Source: Sulfuricurvum sp.
Lineage (GTDB): Bacteria > Campylobacterota > Campylobacteria > Campylobacterales > Sulfurimonadaceae
Assembly: GCA_014764075.1 (NCBI GenBank)
Contig: JACXUE010000072.1
Location: 1-7,745, forward strand
Reading direction: 5' to 3'
Length of the DNA stretch: 7,745 nucleotides
A program made the translations under genes and the position numbers. The notes below the pieces were generated by a model. That model ran no database searches. It was not told the DNA's origin and was given only the letters and a program-made list of their open reading frames with translations. Every line of letters begins with the position of its first letter. The first letter of the stretch is position 1. Below are positions 1-4,797 of the stretch, piece by piece.

Positions 1-155
1 AAATCAGCGTGTACACGGGCGTATTTGTCCTTGAACGAGGCCAATTCAGCTTGGATAGTTTCTAATTCATTTAACTCTTGAGCGACGCTCTCTTCCACCG
101 TCTCTTCAGTAGATAGGGTATCGTTCAAAACCTCTTCGTTAACTTCGTTTGACAT
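1..155 (-). CDS. grpE: GrpE, nucleotide exchange factor of DnaK (N-terminal part only)
   Basis: The gene runs off the left edge; 51 codons plus two bases are visible. GrpE is a cytosolic homodimer that speeds ADP release from the DnaK chaperone. The visible part starts MSNEVNEEVLNDTLSTEE and is a very acidic, glutamate-rich, disordered-looking leader of about 28 residues. It then enters a helical stretch ending FKDKYARVHADF, the family's typical beginning of the long dimer helix. The ATG at 155-153 is preceded by AAAGGAG (168-174, minus strand), 12 nt upstream. A sigma70 promoter and a HAIR-like site lie just upstream. In Helicobacter and Campylobacter the usual order is hrcA-grpE-dnaK; here no hrcA lies in the 500 bp upstream, so grpE appears to be first in its transcript. 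dnaK is expected beyond the left edge (inference). The identification rests on the short N-terminal segment and its context. Confidence 0.85.
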   Translation of the reverse strand, partial: MSNEVNEEVLNDTLSTEETVEESVAQELNELETIQAELASFKDKYARVHAD

Positions 156-190
156 GATTTCTAAAGACTCCTTTGTTGAAATCTGATGTT

Positions 191-220
191 ATTATAATGC
201 ATTGAGTCATGTATTGTCAA
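191..220 (-). promoter_or_regulatory. sigma70 promoter of grpE
   Basis: On the minus strand a perfect -35 TTGACA (215-220) and a perfect -10 TATAAT (191-196) are separated by 18 bp. The predicted start of transcription is near 184, giving a leader of about 28 nt that includes the AAAGGAG ribosome binding site (168-174). It is the only strong promoter directed at grpE in this gap. Confidence 0.8.
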
Positions 221-221
221 G
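201..221. promoter_or_regulatory. HAIR-like operator (candidate HspR site)
   Basis: The plus strand reads ATTGAGT, seven bases, TGTCAAG. The HspR consensus (HAIR) is CTTGAGT-N7-ACTCAAG. The match is 11 of 14 with exactly the N7 spacing. The site covers the grpE -35 box and most of the spacer, where a repressor would block RNA polymerase. HspR control of the grpE-dnaK operon through HAIR sites is established in Helicobacter pylori. Assignment here is by similarity to the consensus; no hspR gene is in the window. No CIRCE element (the HrcA site) was seen. Confidence 0.6.
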
Positions 222-246
222 AGTTATATGAATTTTTTTATTCAAA

Positions 247-273
247 ATAGTTTAGTCTCATAGGCTAAACTAT
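247..273. repeat. 12-bp inverted repeat with a 3-base loop, upstream of grpE
   Basis: ATAGTTTAGTCT (247-258), loop CAT, AGGCTAAACTAT (262-273); all pairs are Watson-Crick except one G-T. On the minus strand the hairpin is followed by TTTTG, so it could act as a weak terminator for leftward transcription before the grpE promoter. It could instead be a protein-binding palindrome. It lies between the grpE promoter and the left end of the first repeat element and belongs to neither. Confidence 0.5.
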
Positions 274-296
274 ATAATTACCGTACCAATGCTATA

Positions 297-514
297 ACTG
301 ACCTTACGCACTTGATGAAATCAAGGGTAAAAAGGGCTAGTTTCTGTCATATCCGAAAGATATGGCAAGCTTTAGGGGGTTGTATGGGTGAAAAGCGTTA
401 AAAAAGCCAACTGCTTGGCTTTTTTAGCTTTGGAACCGAGCTGATATGTGTTAGCATCGGCAAGGCTGTCCCTGTCACTTTGCGGGCTATGAACGCAAAG
501 TGGGTAACATCAGT
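297..514 (+). mobile_element. MITE-like element, copy 1 (218 bp, long form)
   Basis: The ends are ACTGACCTTACGCACTT (297-313) and AAGTGGGTAACATCAGT (498-514). The reverse complement of the right end matches the left end at 14 of 17 bases. The element is closely similar to copy 2 (1249-1391) over its first ~85 bp and last ~45 bp and lies in the same orientation. It carries about 75 bp in the middle that copy 2 lacks, including a strong hairpin (400-425). Inside it are small hairpins CTTGAT-GAA-ATCAAG, one at 346-366, and CACTTTGCG/CGCAAAGTG (476-484/494-502). It encodes no transposase and has no convincing ORF. No target duplication is evident at this copy (left flank CTATA, right flank AAAAT), suggesting an older insertion. 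Classification as a miniature inverted-repeat element is inferred from its structure. Confidence 0.75.
392..431. terminator. Bidirectional terminator-like hairpin inside repeat copy 1
   Basis: AAAAAAGCCAA (400-410), loop CTGC, TTGGCTTTTTT (415-425) is a perfect 11-bp stem. AAAGC (392-396) and GCTTT (427-431) can extend it past a small bulge. Runs of six A and six T flank a GC core, so it fits an intrinsic terminator on either strand. No gene in the window obviously ends here, since grpE and hpf both point away from it. It would mainly insulate the two divergent promoters or stop transcription entering the element. Confidence 0.65.
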
Positions 515-558
515 AAAATAAGATAGATTGCTCTGTTTAGATTGTAGTGCCATGTATA

Positions 559-588
559 TTAATCATTGTTTAAAATATGTTAATCATT
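559..588 (+). repeat. Direct repeat TTAATCATT upstream of hpf promoter
   Basis: TTAATCATT occurs at 559-567 and again at 580-588. The 21-bp start-to-start spacing is close to two helical turns. The second copy ends 36 bp before the hpf -35 box. This geometry suits two subunits of a DNA-binding regulator on one face of the helix. The surroundings are very AT-rich, so chance repetition is possible. The rest of 515-624 is AT-rich, shows no gene, and may supply UP-element-like sequence. Confidence 0.35.
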
Positions 589-624
589 ATTGTAATTTTA
601 TTTTTTCATTGTGCATAAAATATC

Positions 625-652
625 TTGACGTTTGTTTTTTGTGTGTTATAAT
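625..652 (+). promoter_or_regulatory. sigma70 promoter of hpf
   Basis: TTGACG (625-630), a 16-bp spacer, and a perfect TATAAT (647-652). The predicted start is near 659, giving a leader of about 30 nt before the ATG at 688, with AAAGG at 675-679 as ribosome binding site. Confidence 0.75.
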
Positions 653-687
653 CGAATTTCTCTCTAGATTATACAAAGGTGGTTATT

Positions 688-1224
688 ATGAATATTTCTC
701 TCGTCGGACGCCACATCGAGCTCAGCGATGCCATTAAAGATCATCTGATGCACTCTATCGATATACTATCCAAATACCATCTCGATCTCATCAGTGTCAA
801 TGCGGTCGCCAGTTCCAATGAGCACAAAAAAGGGGTACAAATCGAATTTACGATCAATGTCGCCGGCAAAAACACCATTGTCATCACCCAGCGTGACGAC
901 GACCTCTATGCCGCAATCGATATAGCGATCGACCGTGCCCAAAAAACACTCCGCCGTTTGCACGATCGGCTCAGTGACCACAAAAATGAGGGGTTGAACG
1001 AAGCAAAACTCGCCGCAGCCCAAAATGTTAATCTTCATGAAGCCGAAGAAGCGCTCGAAGATGAAATCGTCCCTGCCGAACCAATACTTTTCAAACCTCA
1101 AGAGGTTTCCGAAGTACTCGAAAAGCTCAAAGAGAGTACAAAGATTTTTGAAGTATTTTACGATATTGATGGCAAAATGAGAGTTTTGTATAAACGAAGT
1201 GATGGGCGGTTTGGGTTATATTAA
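688..1224 (+). CDS. hpf: Long-form ribosome hibernation promoting factor
   Basis: The 178-residue protein binds the 30S subunit and pairs 70S ribosomes into inactive 100S dimers when growth slows. The N-terminal S30AE/RaiA domain spans about residues 1-95: MNISLVGRHIELSDAIKDHL at the start, then the basic helix IDRAQKTLRRLHDRLSDHK. An acidic linker of about 40 residues follows. The C-terminal dimerisation domain (about 133-178) ends IFEVFYDIDGKMRVLYKRSDGRFGLY, close to the family pattern with its final YGL/FGL. The length fits long HPF (about 175-190) and excludes short HPF or YfiA. The ATG at 688 is preferred because AAAGG (675-679) lies 8 nt upstream and the protein then starts at the conserved MNI; an in-frame GTG at 679 overlaps that site. 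It is a single-gene transcript unit with its own promoter. Two copies of a MITE-like element bracket it, and it converges on recG. Confidence 0.93.
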   Translation: MNISLVGRHIELSDAIKDHLMHSIDILSKYHLDLISVNAVASSNEHKKGVQIEFTINVAGKNTIVITQRDDDLYAAIDIAIDRAQKTLRRLHDRLSDHKNEGLNEAKLAAAQNVNLHEAEEALEDEIVPAEPILFKPQEVSEVLEKLKESTKIFEVFYDIDGKMRVLYKRSDGRFGLY

Positions 1225-1498
1225 ATCCTCATTCTTTTCTTTTTCATAACTGACCTTACGCACTTGATGAAATCAAGGGCAAAAAGGGCTAGTTTATGCC
1301 ATATCCAAAAGATATGGCAAGCTTTAGGGGGTTATAGAGAATTTGTCCCTGCCACTTTACGGGCTATGAACGCAAAGTGCGTAACATCAGTTCATAAGAA
1401 AAGAACCAAAAGAAAATCAACTTCACACCAGAACGCTGACGGTACACGTTTGCGGTTGACGCACGCGACCTTGATCTAGGTTTTGTGTGAGGATTAAA
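1221..1498. repeat. Widely separated inverted repeat between hpf and recG stops
   Basis: TTAAATCCTCA (1221-1231) and TGAGGATTAAA (1488-1498) are inverted copies with 10 of 11 bases matching. They start at the hpf stop codon and stop just beside the out-of-frame recG stop codon (1499-1501). They may be the two arms of an old bidirectional terminator for these convergent genes, pushed apart by insertions. They could also be the ends of an outer element that the MITE-like copy later entered. The 274 bp between the genes holds this repeat and the element and shows no gene. Confidence 0.35.
1249..1391 (+). mobile_element. MITE-like element, copy 2 (143 bp, short form) with target duplication
   Basis: The ends are ACTGACCTTACGCACTT (1249-1265) and AAGTGCGTAACATCAGT (1375-1391), inverted copies with 15 of 17 bases matching. 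TCATA flanks it on both sides (1244-1248 and 1392-1396), read as a 5-bp target-site duplication. Internal hairpins include a perfect GCCATATC-CAAAA-GATATGGC (1298-1318), and CACTTTACG against CGCAAAGTG near the right end with one mismatch. It lacks the central 75 bp of copy 1. It contains no transposase, so movement would depend on an enzyme encoded elsewhere that recognises the same ends. An ORF crossing it (from 1264) is not credible as a gene: it runs through the terminal repeats and out into the flank. Confidence 0.82.
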
Positions 1499-1582
1499 TT
1501 ATTTTGAATCTAACCACTTTTTTACTTCTCCCACTATTTCCTCATCTTCAGCAATATCCGTCCAACGAAATTTCTTACCGCG
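1499..1582 (-). pseudogene. recG: Detached out-of-frame C-terminus of RecG
   Basis: In a different frame from the upstream ORF, 1582 down to the TAA at 1501-1499 encodes 27 residues: RGKKFRWTDIAEDEEIV followed by GEVKKWLDSK. This resembles the normal RecG C-terminus of Campylobacterota, where a ...SGxxFxW...AEDExI... segment closes the protein. It directly follows the last conserved RecG codon (Ser532, 1584-1582) of the upstream ORF. The two pieces together give about 559 residues against about 607 in Campylobacter. The gene has therefore lost roughly 45-50 codons, in a number of bases that is not a multiple of three. Confidence 0.75.
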
Positions 1583-3177
1583 CTTTTGTTGGTGTAGAGA
1601 TAGCAATACCCCTGCAATCCGGTACGGCTAACACGCCCGCGCAGTTGATGAAGCGTTGAGAGCCCCAACCGCTCTGCTCCAACGATGACGACGGTAGAGA
1701 GACGGGGGAGCGAAATCCCCACCTCGACTACCGTCGTGGCAAGCAAAATGTCTCCTCTCTCCCGAAATGCCATTAATACCGCCTCTTTTTCTTTGTCTTT
1801 GCCATGAGTAACGTAAACGTTTTCAAAATTCTTTTCCCAGTATCCCCGCGCTTCGTCAATACTTTGATAATTGATCGTCTCACTCTGTTCTACCAACGGA
1901 TAAATTATAAGAACTTGATGATTTTGGGCTATTTCTGAACGGATATGCTTCAACAGAGAGGGAAAGTCGCTTTTTCCGATAATACGGGTATCGATATTTT
2001 TGGTAAACGGCGTTTGGACGATCAAACTCACATCGATATGTGCCGAATCGATCATCGCCTGAGTGCGCGGGATTGGCGTTGCGGAGAATTGGAGGTAATG
2101 GGGCGAGGTATCGTTTTCCGTGAGTTTGGTGAGAGCATGGCGTTGAGCTGTGCCGAAACGGTGCTGTTCATCCACCATAACGAGTCCCGCTTCGGGGAGA
2201 GGTCGATGAAGCAGTGCATGGGTTCCGATAATAAAATCATACTCATCCAACGGAGCTTTTTTGGTTGCATGGGTAACAAGAGCAATCCGCAGATTGGGAA
2301 GAAATTTTTGGGCTTCCTCATAGAGTTGTGCGGCGAGGATTGTGGTCGGTGCCATCAAGATCGAGCGGTACGGTTGCATTAGAACGACGGCGGCTAAAAT
2401 CACCATCGTTTTTCCCGATCCGACATCCCCCACGATCATGCGGCGCGATGCGTATTCTCCACGTAGATCACTCTCGATCTCGGCAATTGAGTTTTGTTGA
2501 TCAGTCGTAAGAGTAAAGGGAAGTGTTTTCATCCATTGTTTCACATCCCCCGAAGCTTTATAGGAGGTTTTATGATAACGGCGTTTACGTCTAAGACGAC
2601 GCATATACTCAAAAAGTTCTGCGAATTTAAGAGCATGCAATTGCGATTCATTCATGGTTTTTGGAACATTTGGGAAATGAAGCCCGTACAGTTCTTCTGC
2701 AATATTTTGAGGGAGACCATCAGCAATCAAATTGTCACTATGGATGTATTTTTTCACCAAACGGCGCATGACATCGACACGAAGAGGTGTTTTATAGATG
2801 GGTACGAGGGAACCGACGGCACTGATTTTCATCGGATGCACTATTGTCCATTTCCCCAGTTCCCACTGTGCTTTACCGCTAAAGAAAGCACGTTCGCCTC
2901 GAGGGAATTGATGGATCATATAGGGTTTTGGATGAAATACCACCCCCTCAATCACACACTCAAGGCTATGAGCAAAAAAGGTAATTTTGAGCGTTTTAGA
3001 GGTTCGGACGACGCGTTCAACCGTCGCATCGATAACACAAGAAGAGTTATGAAATAATTCATGACTTAGACGCCGGTCTTCGAATGAATGGGGAGCGATA
3101 AGAGAGAGAGCGGTAACGCTACCGACTCCTAAGCGGTGAAATTTGTCGATGTCTTCAGGATACAAAACATTCCCCAT
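1534..3177 (-). CDS. recG: ATP-dependent DNA helicase RecG, 3'-truncated by deletion and frameshift
   Basis: RecG reverses stalled replication forks and moves Holliday junctions. The 547-residue ORF has an N-terminal wedge/OB-like part (to about 170) and all helicase motifs: I GDVGSGKT (250-257), Ia APTTILAAQL, II DEQH (336-339), III SATPIPRT (365-372), V TTVVEVG, and VI QLRGRVSRTG (511-520). It follows the family up to CYLYTNKS (532). It then ends in 15 unrelated residues and a TAG, while the true C-terminus lies in another frame (1582-1499). The missing part is where the TRG region, which couples ATP hydrolysis to translocation, should be, so activity is doubtful. The ATG at 3177 has a purine-rich AAGAGAG site 7 nt upstream and gives a family-like start (MGNVLYPEDIDKF). 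An in-frame TTG at 3207 is less likely. A weak TATAAC (3211-3216, minus strand) might serve as its own -10. Alternatively it is read through from the M16 gene. Confidence 0.88.
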   Translation of the reverse strand: MGNVLYPEDIDKFHRLGVGSVTALSLIAPHSFEDRRLSHELFHNSSCVIDATVERVVRTSKTLKITFFAHSLECVIEGVVFHPKPYMIHQFPRGERAFFSGKAQWELGKWTIVHPMKISAVGSLVPIYKTPLRVDVMRRLVKKYIHSDNLIADGLPQNIAEELYGLHFPNVPKTMNESQLHALKFAELFEYMRRLRRKRRYHKTSYKASGDVKQWMKTLPFTLTTDQQNSIAEIESDLRGEYASRRMIVGDVGSGKTMVILAAVVLMQPYRSILMAPTTILAAQLYEEAQKFLPNLRIALVTHATKKAPLDEYDFIIGTHALLHRPLPEAGLVMVDEQHRFGTAQRHALTKLTENDTSPHYLQFSATPIPRTQAMIDSAHIDVSLIVQTPFTKNIDTRIIGKSDFPSLLKHIRSEIAQNHQVLIIYPLVEQSETINYQSIDEARGYWEKNFENVYVTHGKDKEKEAVLMAFRERGDILLATTVVEVGISLPRLSTVVIVGAERLGLSTLHQLRGRVSRTGLQGYCYLYTNKSAVRNFVGRILLKMRK

Positions 3178-3189
3178 ATTTAGACTCTC

Positions 3190-3218
3190 TTGACGTGTTG
3201 ATTTCAAATCGTTATAAT
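3190..3218 (+). promoter_or_regulatory. Strong plus-strand sigma70 promoter in the recG/M16 gap
   Basis: TTGACG (3190-3195), a 17-bp spacer and a perfect TATAAT (3213-3218), with a predicted start near 3225. It points away from recG and against the M16 gene, so it serves neither. It is followed 45 bp later by an intrinsic terminator on the same strand, which suggests a dedicated short transcript. Confidence 0.65.
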
Positions 3219-3224
3219 TTTAGA

Positions 3225-3302
3225 GCGAACATATCTGTCTGTAAGTTTGATGGAGCGGTAACAAAGGTCGGAAGGGTTGATCTCCTTTCGGCCTTTTTTT
3301 TT
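3225..3302 (+). ncRNA. Candidate small RNA or attenuated leader of about 78 nt
   Basis: The interval lies between a consensus promoter (3190-3218) and an intrinsic terminator (3263-3302) on the plus strand. The body (3225-3262) shows little stable structure by eye, and I could not match it to tmRNA, 4.5S, 6S or RNase P RNA or to a riboswitch class I know. Two readings fit. One is a free small RNA, antisense to any M16-recG read-through transcript. The other is a leader whose terminator limits expression of the 19-codon ORF at 3335. Existence is inferred from signals only. Confidence 0.4.
3263..3302 (+). terminator. Intrinsic terminator, plus strand
   Basis: AAAGGTCGGAAGG (3263-3275) pairs with CCTTTCGGCCTTT (3284-3296) around an 8-base loop, with two G-T pairs. 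A run of nine T follows (3294-3302). On the minus strand the same stem is followed only by TTTGTTA, so it would be a weaker stop for leftward transcription coming from the M16 gene. The T-run marks the plus strand as its main direction. Confidence 0.75.
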
Positions 3303-3334
3303 GCCCTCCAAAAAACTTACGACAGGGGGTCTTT

Positions 3335-3394
3335 ATGGATAAGATTTTGTTCGCACTCATTCTTATGTGCATTTTCGCACCTTTACTTCATTGA
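3335..3394 (+). CDS. Possible 19-residue hydrophobic microprotein
   Basis: ATG at 3335 opens a 19-codon ORF, MDKILFALILMCIFAPLLH, ending at TGA (3392-3394). It has a strong Shine-Dalgarno, AGGGGGT (3324-3330), 4 nt before the ATG. The peptide is almost entirely hydrophobic after the charged DK and could form a single membrane helix, in general style like short membrane peptides such as type I toxins of the Ibs kind. I do not recognise a homologue. The only promoter upstream on this strand (3190-3218) is separated from it by a terminator, so expression would need read-through. An ORF this short can arise by chance; the ribosome binding site and the promoter-terminator context are what support it. 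Confidence 0.35.
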   Translation: MDKILFALILMCIFAPLLH

Positions 3395-3426
3395 AGCAAA
3401 GCCAAGTGGTTTTACCCCTTGCCCCC

Positions 3427-4797
3427 CTATTTTGTCACAATCGCATAACTGAGGTTTTTTATTTCGGCATGGCGCTTGATAAAATCGTTCAATTCATCCA
3501 AACTCAACGTGCGGATAAGCTCAAGCTCCTGAAGCGAATGCCCCAGCGGTTTTCCTTGATAGTATTCGCTAAATGTTCGTCCCAAACGTTGAGAGAGGGT
3601 TTCGACACGCAAAGGTTCGGAGCCGAGTAAAAACTTGCGCGCTTGATCGAGTTCATTTTGCGTTGCACCCTCACGGACAAACGTATCGATCACTTCAACG
3701 ACCGTTTTTTTCGCTTCTTCCTGCGATTCGAGCTTCGTTTGGAGATAACCGCTAAAATAGGTGTGGGTTTTGGCAACACTTAGGCGTGAATATGCCGAAT
3801 ATGCAAGACCCCGCTTCACCCGAATCTCTTCCATCAAGCGGCTTCCGAATCCGCTGCTTCCTAGTATAAACATCGCCACACGTGCTTTGTAAAACTCGGA
3901 ATCTCCTTCTTTCATCTCAAACGGTGCACCGAAATAGAGATATGCCTGTTCGGTTTGAGGGCGCTTTAGAATCGATTCTTTAGGGGTATTACTGGGGTTG
4001 TAATGGCGCTCTTTTCCCTTATGTCCGACATCCAAAGCGCTCAAGAGCGTTTTGACTTTCGCTTTTGCTTCACTCATCGAGATATCACCACCCATGACGA
4101 CGAGAGCATTAGAGAGAACTAAACGCTCTTTTTTGAAGTTTTCTACATCGCTGAGCTTGATCGCTTTGATACTCTCTTTGGTTCCGATGTTGGGAACCGC
4201 TATTGGAGTCCCCTCAAACAATACCGCCTTGAGCTCATCGGAGGCTATCGTATCGAAATCGGCCTCTTTGCGGGAAATGTCACCGAGTGCCATCGTTTTG
4301 ATTTTTTCGAGTGATTTGGCGGTAAAGTTCGGCTCACTCAATTGTTCACCGAGCAACAAAAGACCCGTATCGAACTCCTCTTTAAGGCTTCCCAGCTCAA
4401 TCACAAACGTCTCATTCCCAGCCGTTGCACTGAGCTGAATCGCCCGTGCATCCAGCGCATCGGCAAAACCGACCGCGCCCCGTTTTAAGGAGCCCTCATT
4501 CAGCATTTTGGCACTTAAACGGGCTAATCCGTAGTGTTTTCCCTCATCAATACTGCCGCTGTGGGTAAAAACCAGCTGCATCGATACAATCGGTAGACGT
4601 TTATCCTCTTCGAATATAAAAGGGACTTTGACCCCGTGAACGTCAATAAAATCCAATGTGCTTGCCATAAGTACGTGCCCTGTCAATAAGAAAATTAAGA
4701 ATAATTTTAAAGCGCGGTATACTGCGCGTGGGCTCTCTACCAAAGAGAACTCTGTGTTAACGTAGCCCATAGGGGCTTTGCTCATTGGGCGCATCAT
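3427..4797 (-). CDS. M16B family peptidase-like protein lacking the zinc motif (likely inactive partner subunit)
   Basis: The 456-residue protein has the two-half M16 (insulinase/processing-peptidase) architecture. A hydrophobic stretch at about 29-45 (ALKLFLIFLLTGHVLMA) looks like a signal peptide with cleavage near LMA-S, so it is probably periplasmic. The zinc motif HxxEH should follow GLA at 93-97, but the residues are R-L-S-A-K (GLARLSAKML), so all three ligand/catalytic positions are gone. The C-terminal half keeps the family's EEIRVKRGLAYS segment (323-334) with the Arg and Tyr used for substrate binding. This pattern is known for the non-catalytic subunit of heterodimeric M16B peptidases. 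H. pylori HP0657 next to the mqnC-like HP0656 is probably the same arrangement (from memory). The start at 4797 overlaps the mqnC stop as ATGA, implying coupled translation. About 28 residues precede the hydrophobic stretch, which is long for a signal peptide, so a downstream start such as Met5 or a non-ATG codon is possible. Confidence 0.85.
   Translation of the reverse strand: MMRPMSKAPMGYVNTEFSLVESPRAVYRALKLFLIFLLTGHVLMASTLDFIDVHGVKVPFIFEEDKRLPIVSMQLVFTHSGSIDEGKHYGLARLSAKMLNEGSLKRGAVGFADALDARAIQLSATAGNETFVIELGSLKEEFDTGLLLLGEQLSEPNFTAKSLEKIKTMALGDISRKEADFDTIASDELKAVLFEGTPIAVPNIGTKESIKAIKLSDVENFKKERLVLSNALVVMGGDISMSEAKAKVKTLLSALDVGHKGKERHYNPSNTPKESILKRPQTEQAYLYFGAPFEMKEGDSEFYKARVAMFILGSSGFGSRLMEEIRVKRGLAYSAYSRLSVAKTHTYFSGYLQTKLESQEEAKKTVVEVIDTFVREGATQNELDQARKFLLGSEPLRVETLSQRLGRTFSEYYQGKPLGHSLQELELIRTLSLDELNDFIKRHAEIKNLSYAIVTK

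Noticed and set aside
156..300. CIRCE element (HrcA site) at grpE
   Set aside because: No TTAGCACTC-N9-GAGTGCTAA-like sequence is present. The palindrome over the promoter fits HAIR, not CIRCE.
679..687. GTG start for hpf three codons upstream
   Set aside because: The GTG overlaps the AAAGG ribosome binding site. The ATG at 688 gives the conserved MNI start with good spacing.
528..737. 69-codon plus-strand ORF starting upstream of hpf
   Set aside because: It runs through the hpf promoter and the AT-rich leader, overlaps the start of hpf in another frame and has no family-like sequence.
1264..1479. 71-codon ORF crossing repeat copy 2
   Set aside because: It starts in one terminal repeat, reads through the other and continues into non-coding flank. 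The reading frame is not kept in copy 1, so it is a by-product of the repeat.
1414..1489. Second mobile element suggested by TTCACACCAGAAC against GGTTTTGTGTGA
   Set aside because: Only six bases pair cleanly and the rest is patchy. There is no second copy in the window to support it.
1945..3057. Plus-strand ORFs opposite recG (and similar ones opposite the other minus-strand genes)
   Set aside because: They are complements of well-supported coding sequence, without family similarity or ribosome binding sites.
3178..3207. TTG start for recG ten codons upstream
   Set aside because: The ATG at 3177 has a closer ribosome binding site and yields the usual N-terminus. The extra residues resemble nothing in the family and overlap a promoter.
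3225..3302. Known riboswitch or 4.5S RNA in the small transcript
   Set aside because: GGTCGGAAGG recalls the SRP RNA tip, but the conserved loop and flanking stem are absent. No riboswitch core I know could be fitted.
3402..3420. Terminator for the M16 gene just past its stop (CAAGTGG-TTTTA-CCCCTTG)
   Set aside because: The 7-bp stem has a mismatch and no T-run follows on either strand.
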